DNA of 14,923 nucleotides from JAYUKV01 sp043764135 (GCA_043764135.1 JAYUKV010000054.1:1-14923); one strand, 5' to 3'; positions 1 through 7,258 are shown, counted from the first letter of the stretch. Numbers and translations are program-made. The notes: generated from the sequence alone by a model not told the origin.

Positions 1-80
1 ATTTAAGAACTCTTAATAGCACAAAAGAAAACATTCAAAAAAACTTAGATCATTGTTTGATAAATATGTACAGTTGAGCT

Positions 81-132
81 ATGAGTTAGCTATAAGTTAG
101 AATTACTTGACAATAGGTAAATTGTAAGTTAC
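81..132. repeat. Phased AGTTA repeats upstream of the first gene
   Basis: The motif T(A/G)AGTTA(G/C) occurs at about 82-89, 93-100 and 125-132. The first two copies are 11 bp apart and the third is 32 bp further on, close to whole helical turns. The last copy overlaps the predicted -10 of the gene starting at 197. They could be activator sites, but the motif is short and AT-rich, so chance is possible. Confidence 0.25.
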
Positions 133-135
133 AAA
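107..135 (+). promoter_or_regulatory. Sigma-70-type promoter of the 133-aa gene
   Basis: The -35 TTGACA (107-112) matches consensus and is 17 bp from a -10-like TACAAA (130-135). Transcription would start near 142, leaving a leader of about 55 nt. The stretch from the -35 through TAAGTTA is laid out as in the promoter at 12114-12142. Confidence 0.55.
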
Positions 136-196
136 TAAATGGCATACTACTTTCTATTCAATTATCAACCAAACCTATAAGTAAAAAGGTAAAAAA

Positions 197-598
197 ATGC
201 CACAGTCACTAATTTTGACAGGTGGTAAACTAGCTTCGTTTGTTTCTGATTTGATTCCTCATTATGATCATGTACTAGAAAATGTTTCTATTGACGGATC
301 TATTTCTTTTCAGTATAGCACTAAAAATGGACCTGTTTTTGTTTCTACAACCCTTATCAATTGTGTTAAAACAACTCGATCATTTAGAGCTGAAAGTAGT
401 GTATTAAACATTGAGTGCAATCCTAATTACCCAGGTACTAACAACATCAAACGGTTAAAACTTTTTGTTTTTGATAGTAAAGATTGCCAAATTTGTATGG
501 AGTTAACTGATGGAAGCCAACTCGCTTCTATTGACTATCCTGAAGCTAAAAATAGATTCCATACTTCAATTGATAATATTATGATTCGCACAGTGTAA
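197..598 (+). CDS. Hypothetical protein, 133 aa
   Basis: I do not recognise a family. The protein is soluble: no signal peptide or membrane segment is visible. It is rich in short alternating hydrophobic stretches that suggest beta strands (for example around residues 31-55 and 85-103). It has four cysteines (C56, C74, C97, C100), the last two as a CxxC pair at 97-100 (DCQIC), which alone does not prove metal binding. The ATG has a weak Shine-Dalgarno match, AAGGT at 186-190 with a 6-nt spacer. It is monocistronic, with its own promoter at 107-135 and a strong hairpin terminator starting 24 nt after the stop codon, which supports it as a real expressed gene. Confidence 0.7.
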   Translation: MPQSLILTGGKLASFVSDLIPHYDHVLENVSIDGSISFQYSTKNGPVFVSTTLINCVKTTRSFRAESSVLNIECNPNYPGTNNIKRLKLFVFDSKDCQICMELTDGSQLASIDYPEAKNRFHTSIDNIMIRTV

Positions 599-621
599 AT
601 TGTTGTAATCATATTCCCAAT

Positions 622-662
622 TTCTCTTACTTAACTATTGTTAAGTAAGAGAATTTTTATTA
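622..662 (+). terminator. Intrinsic terminator of the 133-aa gene
   Basis: A perfect 14-bp stem (622-635 with 640-653) has a 4-nt loop TATT and is followed by a T-rich tail. The minus-strand MFS gene ends at 674 and may also use this hairpin, but that side has no T tract. Confidence 0.88.
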
Positions 663-673
663 ATTTTTTTATT

Positions 674-2380
674 TTAATTTTTAATTACTTCATGTTTATT
701 TTTGATAAACAAAGCTGCAATTATAGCTAGTAAAGTAAACCCTATTGTATATAGCATACTTAATTTAGCAGATTCTGTTATTGCTAAATTAATTGCTTTT
801 TTAACATTATTTTCTACTCTTCTGTAATCAGATAAATATTGATTTCTAATTTCTGGTATAGAGATATTAACACCTTGTGATTTAGCAGAATATATAACAG
901 ATTCATCTGATACAGGCTCTCTTGAAACTTCTAATCCCCCTTTATTAAATTCTTGAATTAGTGATGTATTGACTGGTTCTGGAATGTTATTAACTGATTG
1001 AGATTGAATATTACTTATGATTCCTGTCGTAAATGAAGTGATAAACGCAGCTCCAATAATAGAAGTTCCAAGCGCCCTACCAATCTCTCTTATTGTACCA
1101 TTTATTCCAGAAGCTACACCGGCTTGTGAGACATGGACCGAAGATAAGATTATATTATTTAATTGTGCTGCGATCATTCCAAACCCTACACCGGTTACAA
1201 TAAAAGGAATTATAAAATTGTTTGGCATCGCATCATAATTCAATGTATAATAGATAAGAATACTTCCGAATACATTAATTATCAATCCTAAAACAATCCA
1301 ATTCCTATTACCTATTTTATCTGCAAACTTAGAAGAGATGGGAGCAAGTAAGAAAGCTGCAAGTGAAAATGGAATTAGTGCAAGACCAGTTTCAAACGCT
1401 CCCATTCCTCTAACAATTAAGAAGAAGAATACTACTCCATAAGTTATAAGTCCAGAGAAACCGGCAAATAATGTACCGAATACACTTACTCCACTTGCAA
1501 ATTGTCTATTTCTAAAGATTGACATGGATATTATTGGAAACTTTCCTTTTTTCTCTAGGTTTAATTCGTAAAATATAAATGCAATAATAGCTACAACTCC
1601 CAATAACATTGCCCAAAATGAAACAGATAACCCACCAAGTTCATAACTATTACCAAAAATTTCAAATTTCTTTTTTGCACTAAACCACCCAAAAGTAGAT
1701 GATTCAATTATACCGTACATAATTGAGGTAAGACCAAATGCCGATAATAAAGCACCTTGATAATCAAGATAGACTGATTCAGGATAGTTTTTCTTATCAT
1801 CTTTTACAATTAAAGAACCCAGAACTAATAATACAGCAATTATTACATTAATCCCAAAAGCCCATCTCCAACCAATACTTGAAGCAAAAAATCCCCCAAG
1901 AATCGGTCCAAATGAACTTGCAGCGCCCGCCGTCGCACCATAAACACCAAAAGCAATCCCTCTCTCCTTGCCTTCAAAGTTAGAGACAATCAGAGCAGAC
2001 GATGCAGGTACCATTAATGCAGCCCCTATTCCTTCTATCACAGACCACCCCAATATTAGACCTGTTGCATCCTTTGCAATAGCAGTCATAAATGAACCTA
2101 GAGCGAATATTAATGCTCCGACTACAAAAGCTCTCTTACGCCCAAACAAATCTCCCAATCTGCCACCCATTATAGTCAAAGCTGCAAGTACAAGAGAATA
2201 ACTTGTAAATGCCCACTGTATAGTCTTAATATCCGTATTGAGATCTTTTATTACATATTTTTGTGAAACATTAAGCACTGTTCCATCAATTACAATTATT
2301 GCCACTGCTAGTGTTAATACCAGTAGTGATACCCAACGAGTCTTAGGTGAGTTTTTTATTTTATTTTTTATTTCTTCCAT
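674..2380 (-). CDS. MFS multidrug exporter, DHA2 (EmrB/QacA) family, 14 helices
   Basis: Inner-membrane proton-driven drug exporter. Its 568 aa and roughly 14 hydrophobic segments fit DHA2. Visible family motifs are the TM1 acidic motif DGTVLN (32-37), motif A as GGRLGDLFGRKR (72-83) and the antiporter motif C with GPILGG (158-163). A long polar segment of about 90 residues before the last helix is the usual extracytoplasmic loop between TM13 and TM14. The protein ends in a basic cytoplasmic tail (KNKHEVIKN). No Shine-Dalgarno site is seen before the ATG at 2380. It stands alone, divergent from the gene at 2530, with no adjacent TetR- or MarR-type regulator and no EmrA-like adaptor in the window. 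The family call is strong; the substrate cannot be told. Confidence 0.93.
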   Translation of the reverse strand: MEEIKNKIKNSPKTRWVSLLVLTLAVAIIVIDGTVLNVSQKYVIKDLNTDIKTIQWAFTSYSLVLAALTIMGGRLGDLFGRKRAFVVGALIFALGSFMTAIAKDATGLILGWSVIEGIGAALMVPASSALIVSNFEGKERGIAFGVYGATAGAASSFGPILGGFFASSIGWRWAFGINVIIAVLLVLGSLIVKDDKKNYPESVYLDYQGALLSAFGLTSIMYGIIESSTFGWFSAKKKFEIFGNSYELGGLSVSFWAMLLGVVAIIAFIFYELNLEKKGKFPIISMSIFRNRQFASGVSVFGTLFAGFSGLITYGVVFFFLIVRGMGAFETGLALIPFSLAAFLLAPISSKFADKIGNRNWIVLGLIINVFGSILIYYTLNYDAMPNNFIIPFIVTGVGFGMIAAQLNNIILSSVHVSQAGVASGINGTIREIGRALGTSIIGAAFITSFTTGIISNIQSQSVNNIPEPVNTSLIQEFNKGGLEVSREPVSDESVIYSAKSQGVNISIPEIRNQYLSDYRRVENNVKKAINLAITESAKLSMLYTIGFTLLAIIAALFIKNKHEVIKN

Positions 2381-2416
2381 TCGTTGATAAAGAAATATTT
2401 TTTGGTTTTAGTAAAC

Positions 2417-2441
2417 TCATTTTAATTGATTTCATTTTAAT
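2417..2441. repeat. Direct repeat in the divergent MFS promoter region
   Basis: TCATTTTAAT occurs at 2417-2426 and 2432-2441, 15 bp apart, between the divergent MFS gene and the 209-aa gene. It may be a regulator site for the exporter. No convincing -35/-10 pair for the exporter was found here. Confidence 0.25.
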
Positions 2442-2459
2442 ATTGCTACTCAAATTCTC

Positions 2460-2488
2460 TTGCTAAAACTAATTAATTATGCTAATAT
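2460..2488 (+). promoter_or_regulatory. Promoter of the 209-aa gene
   Basis: TTGCTA (2460-2465) and TAATAT (2483-2488) are 17 bp apart, with TGC directly before the -10 (an extended -10). Transcription would start near 2495, downstream of the ATG at 2479, so that ATG cannot be the start from this promoter. Confidence 0.5.
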
Positions 2489-2529
2489 CTAATAAAGAAG
2501 ATAATAGATTTTGGAGTTATGGAGTTACC

Positions 2530-3159
2530 ATGAGAATCATCGAAGCAAGTATTGAATTGCTTTCAAATTTAGACAATGAAGAGCATCAAGTTCACATTGA
2601 TCGAAGTTTAAAATTCATGTTAAGCATGAAAGGGCAAAGTGTCCAAGATGCGGTCAGGTATTTATTGAACGAATACAATCAACATCGATTCGAATTCGAC
2701 AATAACACTCCAGATAATGGTACTGATTATTATGCTGTTACCCATTTATTCAGTGTTTTGACCAAATATATGGCTGGTCAAGATTTTGTAATTTGTGTGT
2801 ATTGGCATTCTTTGGCTCATATGGCTATGGCTGGCGAACTAAGATCTATGTTTGTCGATTTACTTATCGCAAAAATGGAATTTAGCGCTTGTTCAAGTGA
2901 CATTGTTGAAGATTATCTACTAGGAATTCAAGCATCTTATGAGTTTATCCGGCAGTATGCTTCTTTTACTGAAGAATATACAGCTTTGATTTTAGTTGTT
3001 CATAATTCAGTAGAAGTTTTTGAAACTACGATGGATCTTAGTTTCATTCGCAGAGAAGAGATTGTTTTTGACGAACCACGGTTTGTCACAAATTTCGATC
3101 ACTTTTTAAAAACCAGTTTCCCCCAGTTTAACGATATTTTTGTAGTAACTGGGCACTAG
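2530..3159 (+). CDS. Hypothetical protein, 209 aa
   Basis: No family recognised. The protein looks soluble and mostly helical, with aromatic and His-rich patches (an FVICVYWHSLAHMAMAG stretch near residues 86-102) and no signal peptide. The reading frame could begin at 2479, but ATG 2530 is preferred: GGAG at 2521-2524 sits 5 nt upstream, and the only good promoter has its -10 at 2483-2488, inside the longer frame. Starting at 2479 would add 17 residues. The gene is monocistronic with a strong terminator at 3181. It is divergent from the MFS exporter, but nothing in it resembles a DNA-binding regulator, so a functional link is not shown. Confidence 0.7.
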   Translation: MRIIEASIELLSNLDNEEHQVHIDRSLKFMLSMKGQSVQDAVRYLLNEYNQHRFEFDNNTPDNGTDYYAVTHLFSVLTKYMAGQDFVICVYWHSLAHMAMAGELRSMFVDLLIAKMEFSACSSDIVEDYLLGIQASYEFIRQYASFTEEYTALILVVHNSVEVFETTMDLSFIRREEIVFDEPRFVTNFDHFLKTSFPQFNDIFVVTGH

Positions 3160-3180
3160 GATAAGAATCTGCTTCATTTC

Positions 3181-3211
3181 GTGAGATATCATTAGGTATC
3201 TCACATTTTTT
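3181..3211 (+). terminator. Intrinsic terminator after the 209-aa gene
   Basis: A 10-bp stem with one G-T pair (3181-3190 with 3195-3204) has an ATTA loop and is followed by ATTTTTT. Confidence 0.88.
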
Positions 3212-3249
3212 TATGTTTTTTTCCAATTGAAAAATAAGAAATTTGAGAA

Positions 3250-3278
3250 TTGACAGGCTTTTATCAGAGAAGTAAAAT
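3250..3278 (+). promoter_or_regulatory. Strong promoter of the VOC/DUF operon
   Basis: TTGACA (3250-3255), a 17-bp spacer and TAAAAT (3273-3278, 5 of 6 to consensus). The start would be near 3285, giving a 26-nt leader. It is the best match to the sigma-70 consensus in the window. Confidence 0.75.
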
Positions 3279-3310
3279 AATTGTAATTAATTTATTTATT
3301 ATAATAAAGT

Positions 3311-3724
3311 ATGTCTATAACAAACTCAAACCAAGACAGTCTAAATCCAAAAATAACTGGAATAGGAGGAATTTTCTTCAAAGCCTCAGATACAAACAAA
3401 ACCAAACAATGGTATATTGATAATTTGGGAATAGTACCTAATGATTGGGGTGGTGTAACATTTAGCTCTAGAGATATAGATAATCCTGAACAAGTAAATA
3501 GACTTGAATGGTCCCTTTTCAAAAATGATTCAGATTACTTCGCACCTTCAACTTCAAAATATATGATTAATTATACTGTTCAAAATATAGAAGGTTTGAT
3601 TGAACAATTCAAAGCAAATGGAGTAACTATTGTAGATGAACTGGCTATATATGAATATGGAAAATTTATTCACATATTAGATAATGATGGCAATAAGATA
3701 GAACTCTGGGAACCAATTAATTAA
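3311..3724 (+). CDS. VOC-superfamily (glyoxalase/bleomycin-resistance-like) protein
   Basis: A 137-aa protein with the paired beta-alpha-beta-beta-beta pattern of VOC domains: GIGGIFFKASD then KTKQWYIDNLGI (about 17-42), a middle strand region (YMINYTVQNIEGLIEQFKANG, about 78-98) and the closing HILDNDGNKIELWEP (about 120-135), in which the Glu of IELWEP is at the usual metal-ligand position. Family members bind metal and act on small electrophiles or sequester drugs; the substrate cannot be told. It is the first gene of a five-gene operon, 10 nt before the PhnB-like gene, and has no Shine-Dalgarno site before its ATG. Confidence 0.88.
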   Translation: MSITNSNQDSLNPKITGIGGIFFKASDTNKTKQWYIDNLGIVPNDWGGVTFSSRDIDNPEQVNRLEWSLFKNDSDYFAPSTSKYMINYTVQNIEGLIEQFKANGVTIVDELAIYEYGKFIHILDNDGNKIELWEPIN

Positions 3725-3734
3725 AAATTTATAT

Positions 3735-4184
3735 ATGTCACAAATTAATACTTACATCACTCCTTGTCTATGGTGCAAAGACGATGCAATACAAAAAGCG
3801 CAATATTACTGTTCTGTTTTTCCTAATTCTAGAATAATTAATCAACACCCTGCGATGGTTGCTTTTGAATTAAATGGAACCAAGTTTCAGGCTCTTAATG
3901 GAGGTGTGGATTTTCCATATAATGAAAGTATTTCTTTTACTGTTCTATGCTCGAATCAAGAAGAAGTAGATCATTATTGGAATACCTTTATAAACGACGG
4001 AGGCAAAGCGCAAGACTGTTCGTGGTGTCAGGATAAATGGAGCATGAGATGGCAAATAGTACCCCAACAACTCGCTACACTTATGATGGACCAAGACAGA
4101 TCAAAAGCAAACAAAGTCATGCAAGCCATGATGAAAATGCAAAAGATAATAATTGCAGATCTAGAAGCAGCATACAATTCATAG
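3735..4184 (+). CDS. PhnB-like VOC protein (3-demethylubiquinone-9 3-methyltransferase domain)
   Basis: The 149-aa sequence follows the PF06983 pattern closely: N-terminal ITPCLWCKDDAIQKAQYYCSVFPNSRI, then the FQALNGG strand, the SISFTVLC strand, an EEVDHYWNTFINDGG helix, a CSWCQDKW segment, WQIVPQQLATLM, and the C-terminal helix with VMQAMMKMQKIIIADLEAAY. Despite the family name, methyltransferase activity is not expected; the fold is glyoxalase-like and the true function of most members is unknown. There is no Shine-Dalgarno site. It sits 10 nt after the first VOC gene and 32 nt before the next. An out-of-frame reading frame overlapping its last 148 nt is judged spurious. Confidence 0.9.
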   Translation: MSQINTYITPCLWCKDDAIQKAQYYCSVFPNSRIINQHPAMVAFELNGTKFQALNGGVDFPYNESISFTVLCSNQEEVDHYWNTFINDGGKAQDCSWCQDKWSMRWQIVPQQLATLMMDQDRSKANKVMQAMMKMQKIIIADLEAAYNS

Positions 4185-4216
4185 AACTATACCAAAAACC
4201 TTATTTTATAATCATT

Positions 4217-4639
4217 ATGTCAAAAGATATTTTAATCAGTCTAATAACAACAGATTTAGCAAAGTCAACTGCCTTTTATTCAGCAGTAGGATTTATTAAC
4301 AAGGCAGATACTCTAGATACCTCTTCTGGCCAGATGATGTGGGGTGATAATATTACATTCATGTTACTCAGTCCAGAACTAGCAGAAACGCTCAACGAAA
4401 GGAACAAAAAAATAGCAGATCAACACACAACTGTTTCTGTAGCATTCACACTTATATTGGAAACAAAAGAAGAAGTAGATCAATTCTGCAATAATGCCAA
4501 ACTAGCTGGAGGTAAAGTATATACAACCGATCAAGATCCTGATGAATTCTGTTACTCTTTCGAAGTTGAAGATCCAGATGGATATATTCTACAACCAACA
4601 TATATGGATACGAGCAAAATACCTAACTCAATTAACTAA
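4217..4639 (+). CDS. VOC-superfamily protein (glyoxalase-like), 140 aa
   Basis: The third VOC protein in a row. It starts SKDILISLITTDLAKSTAFYSAVGF, has a central strand MMWGDNITFMLLS, a mid-domain helix with EEVDQFCNNAKLAGGKV, and ends with SFEVEDPDGYILQPTYMD, the last strand of the fold. This layout resembles glyoxalase-like proteins common in Bacteroidetes. Its reading frame is open upstream to 4037, overlapping the PhnB-like gene, but family homology begins at ATG 4217, so that start is chosen. The 60 residues upstream of it read as low-quality shadow sequence. No Shine-Dalgarno site. The gap to the DUF1801 gene is 14 nt. Confidence 0.87.
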   Translation: MSKDILISLITTDLAKSTAFYSAVGFINKADTLDTSSGQMMWGDNITFMLLSPELAETLNERNKKIADQHTTVSVAFTLILETKEEVDQFCNNAKLAGGKVYTTDQDPDEFCYSFEVEDPDGYILQPTYMDTSKIPNSIN

Positions 4640-4653
4640 ATTCAATTATTATT

Positions 4654-5052
4654 ATGACAGAAATTACCCAAAAAATCACAGATTACAACAATGCGCTTTT
4701 AAACACTGATAGTGCAATTACCAATTTACTTGCAACCATTATAAATAATAATTTACCTAACGCTACCAATAAGATATGGCATGGTCATCCTGTCTGGTTC
4801 ATAGATGGTAACCCAATTGTAGGATATAGTAAGGTTAAAGATTCAATCAGACTTCTATTCTGGAGCGGACAATCGTTTGATGATGAAGTCCTTGTTAATA
4901 CTGGGAATTATAAAGCTGCACAAATTGATTATACAGATATAAATCAAGTAATAGAAGATGATCTGAAGCGACTTATTGCAAAATCTATAGATATTCAATG
5001 GGATTACAAGAACATAGTAAAGAGAAAAGGAGAATTATTAAAACTAAAATAA
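4654..5052 (+). CDS. DUF1801-domain protein
   Basis: 132 aa. The core motif of the DUF1801 (YdhG-like) family is visible as KIWHGHPVWFIDGNPIVGYSKVK near residues 40-62, followed by IRLLFWSGQSF (about 65-75), and a C-terminal helical part ending in KRKGELLKLK. The function of the family is unknown; related domains occur in small stress- or iron-related proteins. The gene lies in the operon 15 nt before the DUF2200 gene and has no Shine-Dalgarno site. Family assignment is confident; the role is not. Confidence 0.86.
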   Translation: MTEITQKITDYNNALLNTDSAITNLLATIINNNLPNATNKIWHGHPVWFIDGNPIVGYSKVKDSIRLLFWSGQSFDDEVLVNTGNYKAAQIDYTDINQVIEDDLKRLIAKSIDIQWDYKNIVKRKGELLKLK

Positions 5053-5067
5053 AACCAGTATTCTTAT

Positions 5068-5430
5068 ATGAAGATCACCGATAAAAGACCTAGAATATTT
5101 GATATGTCATTTGCCAGTGTTTATCCACTATATATAACAAAAGTAGAGAGAAAAGGACACACAAAACAAGAAGTCAATCAAGTAATCCTCTGGTTAACAG
5201 GTTACTCTGAAACCGAATTAATTAAACAAATAGAGGACCAAGTAACATTCCAATCATTCTTCGATCAAGCTCCCCTTCTAAACCCCAATGTGGACAAGAT
5301 TACAGGATCTATCTGTGGATATAAAGTCCAAGAAATAAAAGACCCGCTTATGCAAAAAATCCGCTTTATGTACAAGTTATTGGATGAGGTGGCTAACAAC
5401 AAATCAATGGATAAAATCTTAAGAAAATAA
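5068..5430 (+). CDS. DUF2200-domain protein
   Basis: The 120-aa protein matches DUF2200 along its full length: RIFDMSFASVYPLYITKVERKGHT near the start (about 9-32), VILWLTGYSETEL (about 39-51), the FFDQAPLLNPN stretch (about 64-74), ITGSICGYKVQEIKDPLMQKIR (about 78-99) and the terminal KSMDKILRK. The function is unknown; it is a small soluble protein highly conserved in many bacteria. It is the last gene of the operon, ending just before a hairpin at 5435. Confidence 0.92.
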   Translation: MKITDKRPRIFDMSFASVYPLYITKVERKGHTKQEVNQVILWLTGYSETELIKQIEDQVTFQSFFDQAPLLNPNVDKITGSICGYKVQEIKDPLMQKIRFMYKLLDEVANNKSMDKILRK

Positions 5431-5432
5431 TA

Positions 5433-5460
5433 ATCACCCTCAATTATAGAGGGTGTTTAT
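5433..5460. terminator. Hairpin between convergent operons, probably bidirectional
   Basis: A 7-bp GC-rich stem CACCCTC/GAGGGTG (5435-5441 with 5449-5455) has a 7-nt loop. It is followed by TTTAT on the plus strand and ATTATTATTTT on the minus strand, so it can stop both the VOC/DUF operon and the PRC-barrel operon. Confidence 0.75.
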
Positions 5461-5496
5461 AGAACTTATTGCAAAATATTAAGATTATTAAATTTA

Positions 5497-6378
5497 TTAA
5501 CTCTTCTTATTTAATTCTACTTGCAAATCATCTTTTGGTTGAGAACTAACAATATTTGAGTTATCAATAACTTTTTTGACTTCTTTAACACCACTATCAA
5601 TACCGTTATGAATTTTTTCCATAGGTTCGGTTGATTGTAGATCTTCTTTTGTGTTGTTTATTGAGTTAGAAACTTTATCTTTTACATTATTAGATACATT
5701 TTTCACATTTTCCATTGCATCTTGCGCTTGATTACTGTTAACAACTTCACTAATTTTTGCTTTTGAACCTTCTAGAATTTCTTGAGATTTGCTTACAGTT
5801 GCATCTAGGATATCGTGGGCTTTTGATTTTGTATCGTTTATAACTTTAGCAGCTCCATTTACAGGATCTTGATGTTCTAAGGATTGCTCTACACTATCTT
5901 TAACTATTAAATTATCTTTTCCTATTTTAACAATATCTAACATCTGGATTTTTTTTGTTCCAGAGGTTAAGTTTTTGAGAAATCCACTAGATACTTCCAA
6001 CTCTATTACATTGCCTGATGGAAAATCAAAATACAAATCGGTTACTCTGCCAAGCTCGGTACCTGATTCTGTTATAACTTTGTTTTTGGTCAAATAATTA
6101 TCTTCATTTACAATCACACCTATATTCATATCAGTATTATCATCTGAATTGATGATACAATCTTCTGTATCTATTGTAATTGCATCTTTACCAATTGACT
6201 TGATATCTGTTAGCAAAAGAATTTTAGCTCCTTTAAACCATCCTTTTTCATCAACTAGTAAAGCTTTAACTTGATTAGTCATACTATCATAAATTACATC
6301 TTTTACTGTATTAATATTAACTCCATTATTTAATGTGATAATAGGAAGATTTCCTATACCACTTGATTTAATTGACAT
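5497..6378 (-). CDS. Double PRC-barrel protein with helical tail
   Basis: The 293-aa protein has two PRC-barrel-like domains. The first (about 8-82) contains VKDVIYDSMTNQVKALLVDEKGWFKGAKILLLTDIKSIGKDAITI. The second (about 93-163) contains the typical GTELGRVTDLYFDFPSGNVIELEVS and DIVKIGKDNLIV. Residues 166-293 are a polar, Ala/Lys/Asp/Asn-rich tail of predicted amphipathic helices (repeated AHDILDATVSKSQEIL-like, NVKNVSNNVKDKVSNS-like segments), similar in composition to LEA-type or coiled-coil stress proteins. No signal peptide, so it is probably cytoplasmic or membrane-peripheral. It is the last gene of a three-gene operon, 26 bp after the membrane protein gene, and has no Shine-Dalgarno site. 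Confidence 0.85.
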   Translation of the reverse strand: MSIKSSGIGNLPIITLNNGVNINTVKDVIYDSMTNQVKALLVDEKGWFKGAKILLLTDIKSIGKDAITIDTEDCIINSDDNTDMNIGVIVNEDNYLTKNKVITESGTELGRVTDLYFDFPSGNVIELEVSSGFLKNLTSGTKKIQMLDIVKIGKDNLIVKDSVEQSLEHQDPVNGAAKVINDTKSKAHDILDATVSKSQEILEGSKAKISEVVNSNQAQDAMENVKNVSNNVKDKVSNSINNTKEDLQSTEPMEKIHNGIDSGVKEVKKVIDNSNIVSSQPKDDLQVELNKKS

Positions 6379-6404
6379 ATTGATTTAATTTTTTAAAAAT
6401 TTAT

Positions 6405-6881
6405 TTAATTTGCTGTTCTAATTGAAGGTTTTTTAGATCTGTTAAATACTATTATTGTTAATATTGATCCAATTAACAAGAAACCTCCTATGACAATTAA
6501 CAACATATAATTGTCTAAAATATTATTTGGTTTTACTTCGATGGATACTAATTCTTTTGAATTTTTATCTTGTACAATTGCTAATTTATCCCCTATTTGA
6601 AGATCGTCTAATTTTACATTCGATCCATTTCTAATAATTGAGATTGTTGAATTTATTGTGTATTCATTTACAATCGAATCTTTTTTTACCGTTAACTTAT
6701 TAACATCCTTTTTTACTAAATTTCCTGTATAATTTTCAATCTCAATTACTTTATTTTGACTTGATTGTGCAATAATTTCGCTTTTAGATTTAACATTGTA
6801 GTTACCTAGTTGGATTATCGAAACTGATAAAAAAACCAAAATAATAAAGCTAAATAAACTCAATTTTTTCGTGAATAACAT
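6405..6881 (-). CDS. Membrane-anchored DUF5666-like protein
   Basis: 158 aa. A signal-anchor helix (about 7-26) is followed by an exported beta-rich domain (about 50-117) with TGNLVKKDVNKLTVKKDS and a VKLDDLQIGDKLAIVQD motif, the style seen in DUF5666 and related OB-like extracytoplasmic domains. A second helix (about 125-147) ends in a basic tail (NRSKKPSIRTAN), so both ends are probably cytoplasmic and the domain outside. No active-site residues can be named. It lies between the GlsB-like gene (78 bp upstream) and the PRC-barrel gene (26 bp downstream), which suggests a shared envelope-stress role. The DUF5666 link is by pattern only. Confidence 0.68.
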   Translation of the reverse strand: MLFTKKLSLFSFIILVFLSVSIIQLGNYNVKSKSEIIAQSSQNKVIEIENYTGNLVKKDVNKLTVKKDSIVNEYTINSTISIIRNGSNVKLDDLQIGDKLAIVQDKNSKELVSIEVKPNNILDNYMLLIVIGGFLLIGSILTIIVFNRSKKPSIRTAN

Positions 6882-6945
6882 ATAAAATAGTATAAATACT
6901 TATCTATGCATCTTTATTTCCCAATGAATTTATTATTACTAATAA

Positions 6946-6985
6946 TAATAAAGACCCAACTACTGTAATAAAGACCCAACTACTG
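6946..6985. repeat. Perfect 20-bp tandem duplication in the GlsB-like gene
   Basis: TAATAAAGACCCAACTACTG is present twice, back to back, at 6946-6965 and 6966-6985. Read on the minus strand, the second copy brings a TAG stop in frame at 6962-6960. An inverted repeat with 9-bp arms (6930-6938, 6940-6948) touches the duplication and could promote replication slippage. Confidence 0.95.
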
Positions 6986-7181
6986 ACACTACAAGGTTTG
7001 CAACCCAATTAGAATCAGAAGGATTAAAACCTAATATATTAAATATTGCTGAACCAATACTTCCTCCAATTACACCAATTACTATATTCCACCATATACC
7101 ATAGCCATGACCTTTTCTGATTAGACCTGCTATCAATCCAGCAATAGCGCCGAATATGATTGTACCAATAAGTGAAAACAT
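6960..7181 (-). CDS. GlsB/YeaQ/YmgE-type membrane protein, C-terminally truncated
   Basis: Small hydrophobic protein of the transglycosylase-associated family, linked to envelope and general stress in other bacteria; despite the name no enzymatic role is established. The pattern is clear: FGAIAGLIAGLIRKG (about 10-24), YGIWWNIVIGVIGGSIGSAIFNILGF (about 27-52), then a last helix. The frame ends after 73 residues with VVGSLLQ because of a 20-bp tandem duplication. With one repeat unit removed, the frame would read on as LLLLVIINSLGNKDA to a stop, giving 85 residues and a complete last helix, within the usual family length of about 80-90. The protein may still insert in the membrane. It is first in a three-gene operon; no Shine-Dalgarno site. 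Confidence 0.88.
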   Translation of the reverse strand: MFSLIGTIIFGAIAGLIAGLIRKGHGYGIWWNIVIGVIGGSIGSAIFNILGFNPSDSNWVANLVVSVVGSLLQ

Positions 7182-7218
7182 TATAATTTAAATTTGTAGT
7201 TTATTAATAGGGAGTGAC

Positions 7219-7247
7219 AGTCTATACTTATTAACCCATGTTGTCAA
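7219..7247 (-). promoter_or_regulatory. Promoter of the GlsB/DUF5666/PRC operon
   Basis: On the minus strand TTGACA (7247-7242) and TAGACT (7224-7219) are 17 bp apart. The leader would be about 30 nt. Confidence 0.55.
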
Positions 7248-7258
7248 TTTTTACCCAT
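7231..7258. repeat. TTNACCCAT direct repeats flanking the -35
   Basis: TTAACCCAT (7231-7239) and TTTACCCAT (7250-7258) are 19 bp apart, one on each side of the -35 of the stress operon. The placement suggests an operator for a regulator binding two adjacent sites. No regulator gene is nearby. Confidence 0.35.

Noticed and set aside
2479..2529. ATG at 2479 as the start of the 209-aa gene
   Set aside because: The -10 element overlaps the codons just after it, and it has no Shine-Dalgarno site, whereas ATG 2530 does.
4037..4216. Open frame extending the third VOC gene upstream by 60 codons
   Set aside because: It overlaps the well-supported PhnB-like gene in another frame, and VOC homology begins at ATG 4217.
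6930..6948. Stem with TTATTATTA/TAATAATAA arms considered as a terminator
   Set aside because: It is pure AT with a 1-nt loop, lies within the stress operon and lacks a T tract.
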